From an uncultured Actinomycetes bacterium (GTDB lineage Bacteria > Actinomycetota > Thermoleophilia > Gaiellales > F1-60-MAGs149), in NCBI GenBank assembly GCA_903873565.1, contig CAIQOY010000337.1, positions 1 to 7,098 of the forward strand: a DNA stretch of 7,098 bases, read 5' to 3'. Shown piece after piece: positions 1 to 6,257 of this stretch; the stretch's first letter is position 1; the number at the start of each line of letters is the position of its first letter. The position numbers were made by a program, and so were the translations under genes. The notes beneath the pieces are model-generated. The model ran no database searches and was not told where the DNA came from. It saw only the letters and a program-made list of their open reading frames with translations.

Positions 1-984
1 CTGGCGGTACCCGAGCGGCTGCCCGGCGGCGACGAGGATCTGCTCGCGCACGATGTCGACGCCCGTGACGAGCTCCGTGACCGGGTGCTCGACCTGGACG
101 CGGGTGTTCATCTCCAGGAAGAAGAAGTCGCCGTGGCGGTCGAGCAGGCACTCGACGGTGCCGGCGCCGACGTAGTCGACGGCCTGCGCCGCGGCTACGG
201 CCATCGCGCCCATGCGGGCGCGCAGGTCGTCGTCGACCGCGGGCGAGGGCGACTCCTCGACGATCTTCTGGTGACGGCGCTGCAGCGTGCAGTCGCGCTC
301 GCCGAGGTGGATCACGCTGCCGTGGGTGTCGGCCAGCACCTGGATCTCGACGTGGCGCGGGTCCTCGACGTACTTCTCGACGTAGACGGCGCCGTTGCCG
401 AACCAGGCCTCGCCCTCGCGCCGCGCGGCCTCGAGGGCGCGCTCGGCCTCGCCGGCCTCGTGCACGACCTTGAGGCCGCGGCCGCCGCCGCCCGCGCTCG
501 CCTTGAGGGCGATCGGCCAGCCGTAGGCGTCGCCGAGCTCGACGACGCGCGCGGCGTCGGTGATCTCCTCGGTCGTGCCGGGCACGATCGGCACGCCCGC
601 CTCCTGCATCAGGATGCGGGAGTTGATCTTGGACCCCATCGCGTCGATCGCGCTGGCCGGGGGCCCGATCCAGACCAGGCGCGCCGCCTCCACCGCGGTG
701 GCGAAGGGGGCGCTCTCGGCGAGGAAGCCGTAGCCCGGGTGGATCGCCTGGGCGCCCGTGCGGCGCGCCGCGTCCACGATCCGCTCGATGTTCAGGTAGG
801 ACTCGCTCGGGGCGGCCGCGCCGAGCAGCACGGCCTCGTCGGCGTAGCGCACGTGCGGGGCGTCGGCGTCCGCCTCGGAGTAGACGGCGACGGCGCCCAC
901 GCCGAGCTCGCGCAGCGCCCGGAAGACGCGGATCGCGATCTCGCCGCGGTTGGCGACCAGCACCCGCTCGAACGGCGGCGTCAT
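1..984 (-). CDS. accC: Acyl-CoA (propionyl/acetyl-CoA) carboxylase, biotin carboxylase subunit, 3'-truncated
   Basis: This is the biotin carboxylase component of an acyl-CoA carboxylase. It uses ATP and bicarbonate to carboxylate biotin in the cytoplasm. The visible 328 residues begin MTPPFERVLVANRGEIAIRV, the classic N-terminus of the family. Motifs in order are HPGYGFLAE (about 82-90), the ATP-binding lysines K119 (GSKINSR) and K161, the glycine-rich loop ASAGGGGRG (162-170), GERDCTLQRRHQK (228-240) and LEMNTRVQVEHPVTE (290-304). E291, R295 and E299 match catalytic residues E288, R292 and E296 of E. coli AccC. The reading frame runs off the left edge, so the rest of the biotin carboxylase C-domain, and any fused biotin-carrier domain, cannot be seen. 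An actinobacterial AccA/PccA-type fusion with a biotinyl domain is likely by family. The ATG overlaps the stop of the small upstream gene as ATGA, which implies translational coupling. The product probably forms a complex with the carboxyltransferase encoded upstream. Confidence 0.95.
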   Translation of the reverse strand, partial: MTPPFERVLVANRGEIAIRVFRALRELGVGAVAVYSEADADAPHVRYADEAVLLGAAAPSESYLNIERIVDAARRTGAQAIHPGYGFLAESAPFATAVEAARLVWIGPPASAIDAMGSKINSRILMQEAGVPIVPGTTEEITDAARVVELGDAYGWPIALKASAGGGGRGLKVVHEAGEAERALEAARREGEAWFGNGAVYVEKYVEDPRHVEIQVLADTHGSVIHLGERDCTLQRRHQKIVEESPSPAVDDDLRARMGAMAVAAAQAVDYVGAGTVECLLDRHGDFFFLEMNTRVQVEHPVTELVTGVDIVREQILVAAGQPLGYRQ

Positions 985-1148
985 CCGCGCATCCCGTCGT
1001 CGACCAGCTCGCGCGCGGCCTGCCGGCGCCAGGCGCTCCCGTGCGCCGGGTGCCCGGCGATCGGCGTCTCGCGCTCCACGGCGCGCAGCGCCGCCTCGAT
1101 CGCGAGGCGCTCGTCGGCCTCCCGCTCCTCGGGGGTGCGCTCGCTCAC
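981..1148 (-). CDS. Small acyl-CoA carboxylase epsilon-like subunit (55 aa)
   Basis: This small gene sits between the carboxyltransferase and biotin carboxylase genes. It starts at GTG 1148, overlapping the pccB stop as GTGA, and its TGA overlaps the accC start as ATGA. The 55-residue product begins MSERTPEEREADERLAIEAA. It has a charged helical first half (about 4-28), a short Pro/Gly/His linker (29-37), and then a SAWRRQAARELVDD segment (38-51). Size, place in the operon and the Trp-Arg-Arg motif recall the acyl-CoA carboxylase epsilon subunits of actinobacteria, which bind and stabilise the alpha-beta complex. The assignment rests mainly on context, because the sequence is short and the family is poorly conserved. 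The frame stays open upstream to 1928 inside pccB, but the GTG at the pccB stop is the sensible start because the longer frame is only the shadow of pccB. There is no transmembrane segment, so it is not an OadG-type gamma subunit. Confidence 0.72.
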   Translation of the reverse strand: MSERTPEEREADERLAIEAALRAVERETPIAGHPAHGSAWRRQAARELVDDGMRG

Positions 1149-2707
1149 AGGGGGATGTTCCCGTGCTTGCGGCGGGGGCGCTCGACGCGCTTGGTCTGGG
1201 CCGCCTCGAGGGCGTCGACGAGGGCGTGGCGCGTCTCGCGCGGGGGGATCACGTCGTCGACGAAGCCGCGCTCGGCGGCCGTGAAGGGGTTCGCGAAGCG
1301 CGCCTTGTACTCGGCGACCAGCTCCTCCTTGCGGGCCACCGGGTCGGCGGCCTCGGCGAGCTCCTTGCGGTAGACGACGTTGACGGCGCCGTCGGGGCCC
1401 ATCACCGCCACCTCGGCGGTCGGCCAGGCCAGGTTGACGTCGGCGCGCAGGTGCTTCGAGCCCATCACGTCGTACGCGCCGCCGTAGGCCTTGCGCGTGA
1501 TCAGGGTCAGCTTCGGCACCGTCGCCTCGGCGTAGGCGTAGAGCAGCTTCGCGCCGTGGCGGATGATGCCGCCCCACTCCTGCTCGGTGCCCGGGAGGAA
1601 GCCCGGCACGTCGACCAGGGTCACGATCGGGATCCCGAAGGCGTCGCAGGTGCGCACGAAGCGCGCGGCCTTCTCCGACGAGGCGATGTCGAGCACGCCG
1701 GCGAGCTGGCCCGGCTGATTGCCGACGATGCCGATCGGGTGCCCGTTGAGGCGCGCGAAGCCGGTCAGGATGTTCATCGCGAAGGCGGGCTGGATCTCCA
1801 TGAACACGCCGTCGTCGACGATCGCCCGGATCACCTGGTGCATGTCGTACGGCTTGTTCGGCGAGTCGGGGATCAGCGTGTCGAGCTCCGGGCAGAGGCG
1901 GTCCGGCGGGTCGTCCGTCGGGGCCCACGGCGGCGGGTCGAGGTTGTTCTGCGGCAGGAACGACAGGAGCGCGCGGGCGTCGGCGATGCAGGCCGCCTCG
2001 TCCTCGGAGACGAGGTGGCAGACGCCCGACTTCTCGGCGTGCGCATCGGCGCCGCCGAGCTCCTCCATCGAGACCTCCTCGCCCGTCACGGCCCTGACCA
2101 CGTCAGGGCCCGTGATGAACATGTGCGAGGTCTCGCGCACCATCAGGATGAAGTCGGTGATGGCGGGCGAGTAGACGGCGCCGCCCGCGCAGGGGCCCAT
2201 CACGAGCGAGATCTGCGGGATCACGCCCGAGGCGTCGACGTTGCGCTGGAAGATGTCCGCGTAGCCGGCCAGGGAGACGACGCCCTCCTGGATGCGGGCC
2301 CCGCCCGAGTCGTTGATCCCGATCACGGGGCAGCCGTAGCGCAGCGCCTGCTCCATGACCTTGCAGATCTTCTGGGCGAAGGCCTCGCCGAGCGAGCCGC
2401 CGAAGACGGTGAAGTCCTGCGAGAAGGCGAACACGCGCCGCCCGTGCACGAGGCCGTGCCCGGTGATCACGCCGTCGCCGTACGGGCGCCGGTCCGCGAG
2501 CTCCGCGTTGCGGTGCTGCACGTAGCGGTCGATCTCGCGGAAGGTGCCCGGGTCGAACAGCGCCTCGATCCGCTCGCGCGCGAGGCCCTTGCCGCGGGCC
2601 CGCTGGCGCTCGGCGGCCGCGGGGTCCGGCTGCGCGGACTGGGCGCGCAGCTCCTCGAGGTGCTGCAGGCGCTCGGCGGTCGTACCGGGTTCGTGGCGGT
2701 CGGTCAC
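1145..2707 (-). CDS. pccB: Acyl-CoA (propionyl-CoA) carboxylase carboxyltransferase beta subunit
   Basis: This 520-residue protein is the carboxyltransferase subunit of an acyl-CoA carboxylase. It moves the carboxyl group from biotin to an acyl-CoA, most likely propionyl-CoA to give (S)-methylmalonyl-CoA. It has the two crotonase-like halves of the family, with near full family length. The N-half holds SQDFTVFGGSLGE (96-108), the oxyanion loop SGGARIQEG (134-142) and MGPCAGGAVYSPA (170-182). The C-half holds GIVGNQPGQLAG (326-337), VDVPGFLPGTEQE (365-377) and RKAYGGAYDVMGSKH (405-419). Asp413, in GGAYDVMG, lines up by memory with Asp422 of Streptomyces coelicolor PccB, the residue tied to propionyl-CoA preference; acetyl-CoA-type paralogues have Ile there. 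The start is GTG 2707, preceded on the minus strand by a good AGGAGAG site with a 7-base spacer. The adjacent mutase gene supports propionyl-CoA as substrate, but a broader acyl-CoA range cannot be excluded. Confidence 0.95.
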   Translation of the reverse strand: MTDRHEPGTTAERLQHLEELRAQSAQPDPAAAERQRARGKGLARERIEALFDPGTFREIDRYVQHRNAELADRRPYGDGVITGHGLVHGRRVFAFSQDFTVFGGSLGEAFAQKICKVMEQALRYGCPVIGINDSGGARIQEGVVSLAGYADIFQRNVDASGVIPQISLVMGPCAGGAVYSPAITDFILMVRETSHMFITGPDVVRAVTGEEVSMEELGGADAHAEKSGVCHLVSEDEAACIADARALLSFLPQNNLDPPPWAPTDDPPDRLCPELDTLIPDSPNKPYDMHQVIRAIVDDGVFMEIQPAFAMNILTGFARLNGHPIGIVGNQPGQLAGVLDIASSEKAARFVRTCDAFGIPIVTLVDVPGFLPGTEQEWGGIIRHGAKLLYAYAEATVPKLTLITRKAYGGAYDVMGSKHLRADVNLAWPTAEVAVMGPDGAVNVVYRKELAEAADPVARKEELVAEYKARFANPFTAAERGFVDDVIPPRETRHALVDALEAAQTKRVERPRRKHGNIPL

Positions 2708-2711
2708 AGGG

Positions 2712-2721
2712 CCTCTCTCCT
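2712..2721 (-). promoter_or_regulatory. Strong ribosome binding site of pccB
   Basis: Read on the minus strand the bases are AGGAGAGAGG. The AGGAGAG core ends 7 bases before the GTG start at 2707. This is the only clear Shine-Dalgarno sequence in the window and it fixes the pccB start. The other genes use 4-base overlaps or probable leaderless starts. Confidence 0.8.
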
Positions 2722-2737
2722 GCCGGGGACGCCGCGC

Positions 2738-2743
2738 AGGATA
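2738..2743 (-). promoter_or_regulatory. Possible internal promoter -10 element before pccB
   Basis: TATCCT on the minus strand fits the TANNNT pattern of housekeeping -10 elements. It lies in the 49-base gap between the mutase stop and pccB. Transcription from it would give a leader of about 25 bases that carries the pccB ribosome binding site. No convincing -35 hexamer is visible 16-18 bases upstream, so this may be chance. If real, it would let the carboxylase genes be expressed apart from the mutase. Confidence 0.3.
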
Positions 2744-2756
2744 GCGACGGGCGCGC

Positions 2757-4316
2757 TCAGCGGTCGTGCGTGCCCCACGCCTCGCGCAGGACGCCGCAGA
2801 CCTCGCCGACGGTGGCGTGGGCGGCGAGCGCGGCGCGCATCGGCTCGAGCAGGGGCGCGCCGTCCTCGTCGGCCGCGGCCCGCACCGCGGCGAGCGCCGT
2901 CTCGACCGCGCCGGCGTCGCGGCCGGCGCGCAGCGCCTGGACGCGCGCGACCTGCTCGCGCTCGAGCGACGGGTCGAGGCGGTGGATCGGCACCTCGGGC
3001 TCCTGGTCGGAGCGGTAGCGGTTGACGCCGACCACGACGTCCTCGCCGCGCTCGAGGCGCATCTGGCTGCGGTAGGCCGACTCCTCGATCTGGTCCTGCA
3101 CGTAGCCCTGCTCGATCGCCGCGACCGCGCCGCCCATGCGGTCGATCTCGGCGATCAGCTCGAGCGCGCGCGCCTCGAGTTGGTCGGTCAGGTCCTCGAC
3201 GTACCAGGAGCCGCCGAACGGGTCGGCCGTGGCCGGCACCCCCGACTCGTGCAGGAGCACCTGCTGGGTGCGCAGGGCGAGCGTCGCGGCGTGCTCGGTG
3301 GGCAGCGCCAGCGCCTCGTCGAAGCCGTTCGTGTGCAGGGACTGCGCGCCGCCGGCCGTGGCCGAGAAGGCCTGCAGGGCGACGCGGACCAGGTTGACCT
3401 CGGGCTGCTGCGCGGTCAGGGTCGAGCCGCCGGTCTGCGCGTGGAAGCGCAGGATCAGGCTGCGCTCGTCCTTGGCGCCGAAGCGGTCGCGCATCACGTG
3501 CGCCCACATCCGCCGCGCCGCCCGGAACTTCGCGACCTCCTGGAAGACGTCGTTGTGGGCGTTGAAGAAGAAGCTCAGGCGCGGCGCGAAGGCGTCGACG
3601 TCGAGGCCGGCGTCGACGGCGGCCTGCACGTAGGCGATGCCGTTGGCGAGCGTGAAGGCGAGCTCCTGGACGGCGCTCGAGCCCGCCTCGCGGATGTGGT
3701 ACCCGGAGATCGAGATCGTGTTGAAGCGCGGCAGCCGCTGCGCGGCGTAGCGCATCGTGTCGACCGTCAGGCGCATCGACGGGCGCGGCGGGTAGATGTA
3801 GTTCCCGCGCGCCGCGTACTCCTTGAGGATGTCGTTCTGGATCGTGCCGCTGAGCGCCTCGGGGGCCGCGCCCTGGCGCTCGCCGGCCAGCTCGTAGAGG
3901 AGCAGCAGCACCGACGCGGGCGCGTTGATCGTCATCGAGGTCGAGACCTCGGCCAGCGGGATCCCGGCGAACAGCCGCTCCATGTCCTCGACGGAGTCGA
4001 TCGCGACGCCGGTGCGGCCGACCTCGCCGAGGCTCCTCGGGTCGTCGGAGTCGAGGCCGAGCTGCGTCGGCAGGTCGAAGGCGGTCGAGAGGCCCGTCTG
4101 CCCGCGCTCGAGCAGCAGGCGGAAGCGCTCGTTGGTCTCCTCCGCGCTCGCGAAGCCCGCGTACTGGCGCATCGTCCACGGCCGCGAGCGGTAGCCGTCG
4201 GCGCGCACGCCGCGCGTGTACGGGAACGCGCCCGGCTCGCCGACGCGGTCCGCGCCCGGGCCCTCGCAGACGGCCGGGACGGGGATGCCGGACTCGGTGG
4301 TCGTCTCGTCGTTCAC
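2757..4316 (-). CDS. Methylmalonyl-CoA mutase family protein, large (catalytic) subunit without B12 domain
   Basis: This 519-residue protein is the TIM-barrel catalytic chain of an adenosylcobalamin-dependent acyl-CoA mutase. The expected reaction is (R)-methylmalonyl-CoA to and from succinyl-CoA. Visible family motifs are FPYTRG (31-36), SRPWTMRQYAGF (44-55), GLSTAFDLPTQ (75-85), GVAIDSVEDM (103-112), GTIQNDILKEY (157-167), NTISISGYHIREAG (199-212), FAPRLSFFFNAHND (243-256), TGGSTLTAQQPEVN (295-308) and QSLHTNGFDEALALPT (325-340). Tyr52, Arg170 and His207 match Tyr89, Arg207 and His244 of Propionibacterium MCM. The Tyr/Arg pair favours methylmalonyl-CoA over isobutyryl-CoA (Phe/Gln) or 2-hydroxyisobutyryl-CoA (Ile/Gln) mutases. 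The chain ends near residue 519 with no DxHxxG cobalamin motif, so a separate small subunit is needed. Oddly, the usual Y-x-T-M stretch before RPWT reads RADG. The GTG start lies 15 bases from a -10-like TACGCT and has no Shine-Dalgarno site. It is the first gene of the operon leading to pccB. Confidence 0.93.
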   Translation of the reverse strand: MNDETTTESGIPVPAVCEGPGADRVGEPGAFPYTRGVRADGYRSRPWTMRQYAGFASAEETNERFRLLLERGQTGLSTAFDLPTQLGLDSDDPRSLGEVGRTGVAIDSVEDMERLFAGIPLAEVSTSMTINAPASVLLLLYELAGERQGAAPEALSGTIQNDILKEYAARGNYIYPPRPSMRLTVDTMRYAAQRLPRFNTISISGYHIREAGSSAVQELAFTLANGIAYVQAAVDAGLDVDAFAPRLSFFFNAHNDVFQEVAKFRAARRMWAHVMRDRFGAKDERSLILRFHAQTGGSTLTAQQPEVNLVRVALQAFSATAGGAQSLHTNGFDEALALPTEHAATLALRTQQVLLHESGVPATADPFGGSWYVEDLTDQLEARALELIAEIDRMGGAVAAIEQGYVQDQIEESAYRSQMRLERGEDVVVGVNRYRSDQEPEVPIHRLDPSLEREQVARVQALRAGRDAGAVETALAAVRAAADEDGAPLLEPMRAALAAHATVGEVCGVLREAWGTHDR

Positions 4317-4325
4317 GAGACGGGC

Positions 4326-4331
4326 AGCGTA
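4326..4331 (-). promoter_or_regulatory. Putative -10 element of the mutase-carboxylase operon (near-leaderless)
   Basis: TACGCT on the minus strand matches TANNNT. It ends 9 bases before the GTG start of the mutase at 4316. A transcript starting 6-7 bases after the hexamer would have a leader of only 2-3 bases, and there is no Shine-Dalgarno sequence. No good -35 is visible, as is common for GC-rich actinobacterial promoters. It faces away from the moaX promoter in the same 53-base gap. Confidence 0.5.
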
Positions 4332-4357
4332 GCCGGACCCGGCCGGCCGGACGCCCG

Positions 4358-4363
4358 TAGACT
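4358..4363 (+). promoter_or_regulatory. Putative -10 element of the moaX-P450 operon (leaderless)
   Basis: TAGACT, a good TANNNT -10 hexamer, ends 6 bases before the ATG at 4370. This is the usual spacing for transcription that begins at or beside the A of the start codon. No Shine-Dalgarno sequence lies between them. The -35 region (about 4335-4340) is GC-rich and does not resemble TTGACA. Confidence 0.6.
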
Positions 4364-4369
4364 GCCGGC

Positions 4370-5029
4370 ATGGCCACCGTCGACGTCCGCCTCTTCGCCG
4401 GCCTGCGGGAGCGTGCAGGCACCGGCCGCGCCAGCGTCGAGGTCGAGGCGGGCTCGCCCGTCGCCGCGATCTGGGACCTGCTCGGCCTCGGCGAGTGCCC
4501 GCCGGGCATCGCCTACGCGGTCAACCGGGCCTACGTCGAGCCCGACCACCCCCTCGCGGACGGCGACGAGGTGGCGCTGATCCCGCCCGTCTCCGGCGGC
4601 TCCGACGCGCCGCGGATCGGCGTGCGCCTGAGCCCCGACCCCCTCGACATCGCCGACCTCCACGCCCGCGCGAACGACCCGCGCGCCGGGGCGCAGGCCG
4701 CCTTCACCGGCACCGTGCGCAACCGCACCGGCGAGCAGGACGTGCTGCGGCTCGAGTACGAGGCCTACGAGGAGATGGCCGTCGACGAGCTGACCCGCAT
4801 CGCCGCGCAGGCCGCCGCCGACCACGGCCTCGTCGCCGTCGAGATCGCCCACCGCACGGGCACGGTGCTGCCCGGCGAGGCCTCGGTGGTGATCGTGTCG
4901 ACGGCCCGCCACCGCCCGGCCGCGCTGGCCGCCACGCAGTGGATCATCGAGCAGCTGAAGGCCTCCGTGCCGATCTGGAAGCGCGAGGTCTACGCGGACG
5001 GCTCGGTCTGGGTGGGCCAGGGGTCGTGA
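4370..5029 (+). CDS. moaX: Fused molybdopterin synthase, MoaD-MoaE (MoaX-like)
   Basis: This 219-residue protein joins both subunits of molybdopterin synthase, which puts the dithiolene sulfurs into cyclic pyranopterin monophosphate during molybdenum-cofactor synthesis in the cytoplasm. Residues 1-77 are a MoaD ubiquitin-like domain (VRLFAGLRERAG, then DGDEVALIPPVSGG) ending in Gly76-Gly77, the site that is normally a free C-terminus and becomes a thiocarboxylate. Residues 78-219 are MoaE, with FTGTVRN (96-102), LEYEAYEEMA, HRTGTVLPGE and LKASVPIWKRE. Lys197 and Lys204 match catalytic Lys119 and Lys126 of E. coli MoaE. The layout is that of Mycobacterium tuberculosis MoaX, which is known to need cleavage after the Gly-Gly to work; the same is inferred here. 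The start is ATG 4370, with a -10 hexamer just upstream and no Shine-Dalgarno site. The stop overlaps the P450 start as GTGA. No other Moco gene is in the window. Confidence 0.93.
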   Translation: MATVDVRLFAGLRERAGTGRASVEVEAGSPVAAIWDLLGLGECPPGIAYAVNRAYVEPDHPLADGDEVALIPPVSGGSDAPRIGVRLSPDPLDIADLHARANDPRAGAQAAFTGTVRNRTGEQDVLRLEYEAYEEMAVDELTRIAAQAAADHGLVAVEIAHRTGTVLPGEASVVIVSTARHRPAALAATQWIIEQLKASVPIWKREVYADGSVWVGQGS

Positions 5030-6231
5030 GCCCGGCCGATCTCGACCGCCTGCTCGCCGGGGTCACGGTCGAGCAGCTCGACGCCGACCCGTACCCCGTC
5101 TACGCCGCGATCCGCGCCGGCGGCGGCGTGGCGTTCGTCCCCTGCGTCGACCTCTGGTGGGCGTGCTCGTGGCCCGCGGTCGAGGAGGTCGCCACCGACC
5201 CGGCGCGGTTCGCCGCGAAGCCGATCCCGTCGCCGATCGACCGCACCTTCGGCGAGCCGAACGTGCTGACCGAGGACGGCCCGACGCAGCGGCGGCTGCG
5301 GCGCATGCTCGATCCGTCCTTCCGGCCGCGCACGGTCGAGCGCTACGTGGTGCCCCTGCTCGAGCCGATCATCGCCGAGCGCCTCGATGCGCTCGCCGCC
5401 GACGGGCCCGAGGCGGAGCTGATGGAGGCCTACTTCGAGCCGATCAGCGTGCGCGGCCTCGCGAGCGTGCTCGGGCTCGGCATGTTCGACGACGACACCC
5501 TGCGGCGCTGGTTCTACGGCCTCGCCGAGGGCGTCATCAACTACGAGGGCGACCCGGAGCGGGATGCGATCGGGCAGGCGATGAGCCGCGAGGTCGACGC
5601 CGCGGTGATCCCGGAGCTCCGGCGCCGCTTCGAGCACCCCGACGAGAGCACGGTCTCGCAGATGCTGCAGGGCGCCGAGGGCGGCTTCGAGGAGCGCGTC
5701 GCCCAGGTGCTCCCGACGCTGAAGGTGATCCTGCTCGGCGGCATGCAGGAGCCCGGCCACGGCGCGGGCAGCGTGGCCCTCGGGCTGCTCGGCGACCCGC
5801 AGCAGGCCGCGGCGTTCGCCGCCGATCCCGCCGGGCTCGCCCGTCAGGCGACGGAGGAGGGCCTGCGCTGGATCGCCCCGATCGGCACGCAGACCCGGCG
5901 GGTGGTCGCCGACACGGCCGTGCAGGGCGTGCCCGTCCCGGCCGGGGCGGGCATCAGCGCGATGATCGCCAGCGCGAACCGCGACGCGGCGGTCTGGGGG
6001 GACGACGCGGACCGCTTCGACCTCGCTCGGGCCGGCGGCCCGCCGCAGGCGGCCTTCGGGCACGGCACGCACTTCTGCGTCGGCCACCACTTCTCGCGCC
6101 TGCAGGTGCAGATGGCCGTGCGGGCGCTGTGGGAGCGCTTCCCCGCGATCCGGCTCGCCCCCGGCCACGAGCCGCCGGTGCGCGGCTGGGAGTTCCGCGC
6201 GCCCCGCGAGCTGCGGGTCGTGCTCGGCTGA
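5026..6231 (+). CDS. Cytochrome P450
   Basis: This 401-residue soluble bacterial P450 has no membrane anchor. It would bind heme through Cys351 in AFGHGTHFCVGHHFSR (343-358), which fits FGxGxHxCxG. The K-helix ExxR is E278-G-L-R281 and a PERF-like WGDDADRFD lies at 324-332. The C-helix segment reads EDGPTQRRLRRMLDPSF (83-99), with Gln88 where most bacterial P450s have the His of HTRLR. The I-helix reads LLGGMQEPGHGAG (236-248) and lacks the usual (A/G)Gx(D/E)T: Glu242 or Pro243 falls where the oxygen-activating Thr is expected. A substrate cannot be named. The GTG start at 5026 overlaps the moaX stop as GTGA, and residues from MSPADLDRLLAG onward fit a normal P450 N-terminus, so the frame open back to 4495 is a shadow of moaX. 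No ferredoxin or reductase gene is adjacent. The gene is probably co-transcribed and translationally coupled with moaX. Confidence 0.94.
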   Translation: MSPADLDRLLAGVTVEQLDADPYPVYAAIRAGGGVAFVPCVDLWWACSWPAVEEVATDPARFAAKPIPSPIDRTFGEPNVLTEDGPTQRRLRRMLDPSFRPRTVERYVVPLLEPIIAERLDALAADGPEAELMEAYFEPISVRGLASVLGLGMFDDDTLRRWFYGLAEGVINYEGDPERDAIGQAMSREVDAAVIPELRRRFEHPDESTVSQMLQGAEGGFEERVAQVLPTLKVILLGGMQEPGHGAGSVALGLLGDPQQAAAFAADPAGLARQATEEGLRWIAPIGTQTRRVVADTAVQGVPVPAGAGISAMIASANRDAAVWGDDADRFDLARAGGPPQAAFGHGTHFCVGHHFSRLQVQMAVRALWERFPAIRLAPGHEPPVRGWEFRAPRELRVVLG

Positions 6232-6237
6232 GGCGCG

Positions 6238-6256
6238 GCCGCGGGCCGGCCGCGGC
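6238..6256. terminator. GC-rich hairpin between convergent P450 and GST-like genes
   Basis: GCCGCGG (6238-6244) and CCGCGGC (6250-6256) are perfect inverted repeats around a 5-base loop. They lie in the 26-base gap between the P450 stop and the stop of the convergent gene. There is no T-run on either side, so it is not a classic intrinsic terminator. T-less hairpins between convergent genes are common in GC-rich actinobacteria, and it may end transcription in both directions. Confidence 0.5.
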
Positions 6257-6257
6257 G

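Noticed and set aside
85..1284. A 399-codon plus-strand frame at the left edge
   Set aside because: It is antisense to biotin carboxylase, whose frame is conserved from start to window edge.
950..3025. A 691-codon open frame on the plus strand across pccB and its neighbours
   Set aside because: Its product is low-complexity Arg/Ala/Gly-rich sequence with no family motif. It lies antisense to clear carboxylase and mutase genes and results from GC-rich codon positions.
4339..4350. CCGGCCGGCCGG palindrome between the divergent promoters as a regulator site
   Set aside because: Short self-complementary CCGG repeats are expected at this GC content; without conservation data it is not listed as a site.
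2704..4509. A 601-codon minus-strand frame overlapping the mutase gene
   Set aside because: It is an out-of-frame shadow of the mutase with Arg/Pro/Ala-rich composition. The mutase frame matches its family throughout.
2766..4580. A 604-codon plus-strand frame antisense to the mutase
   Set aside because: The composition is that of an antisense shadow in GC-rich DNA, and it would overlap both the mutase and moaX.
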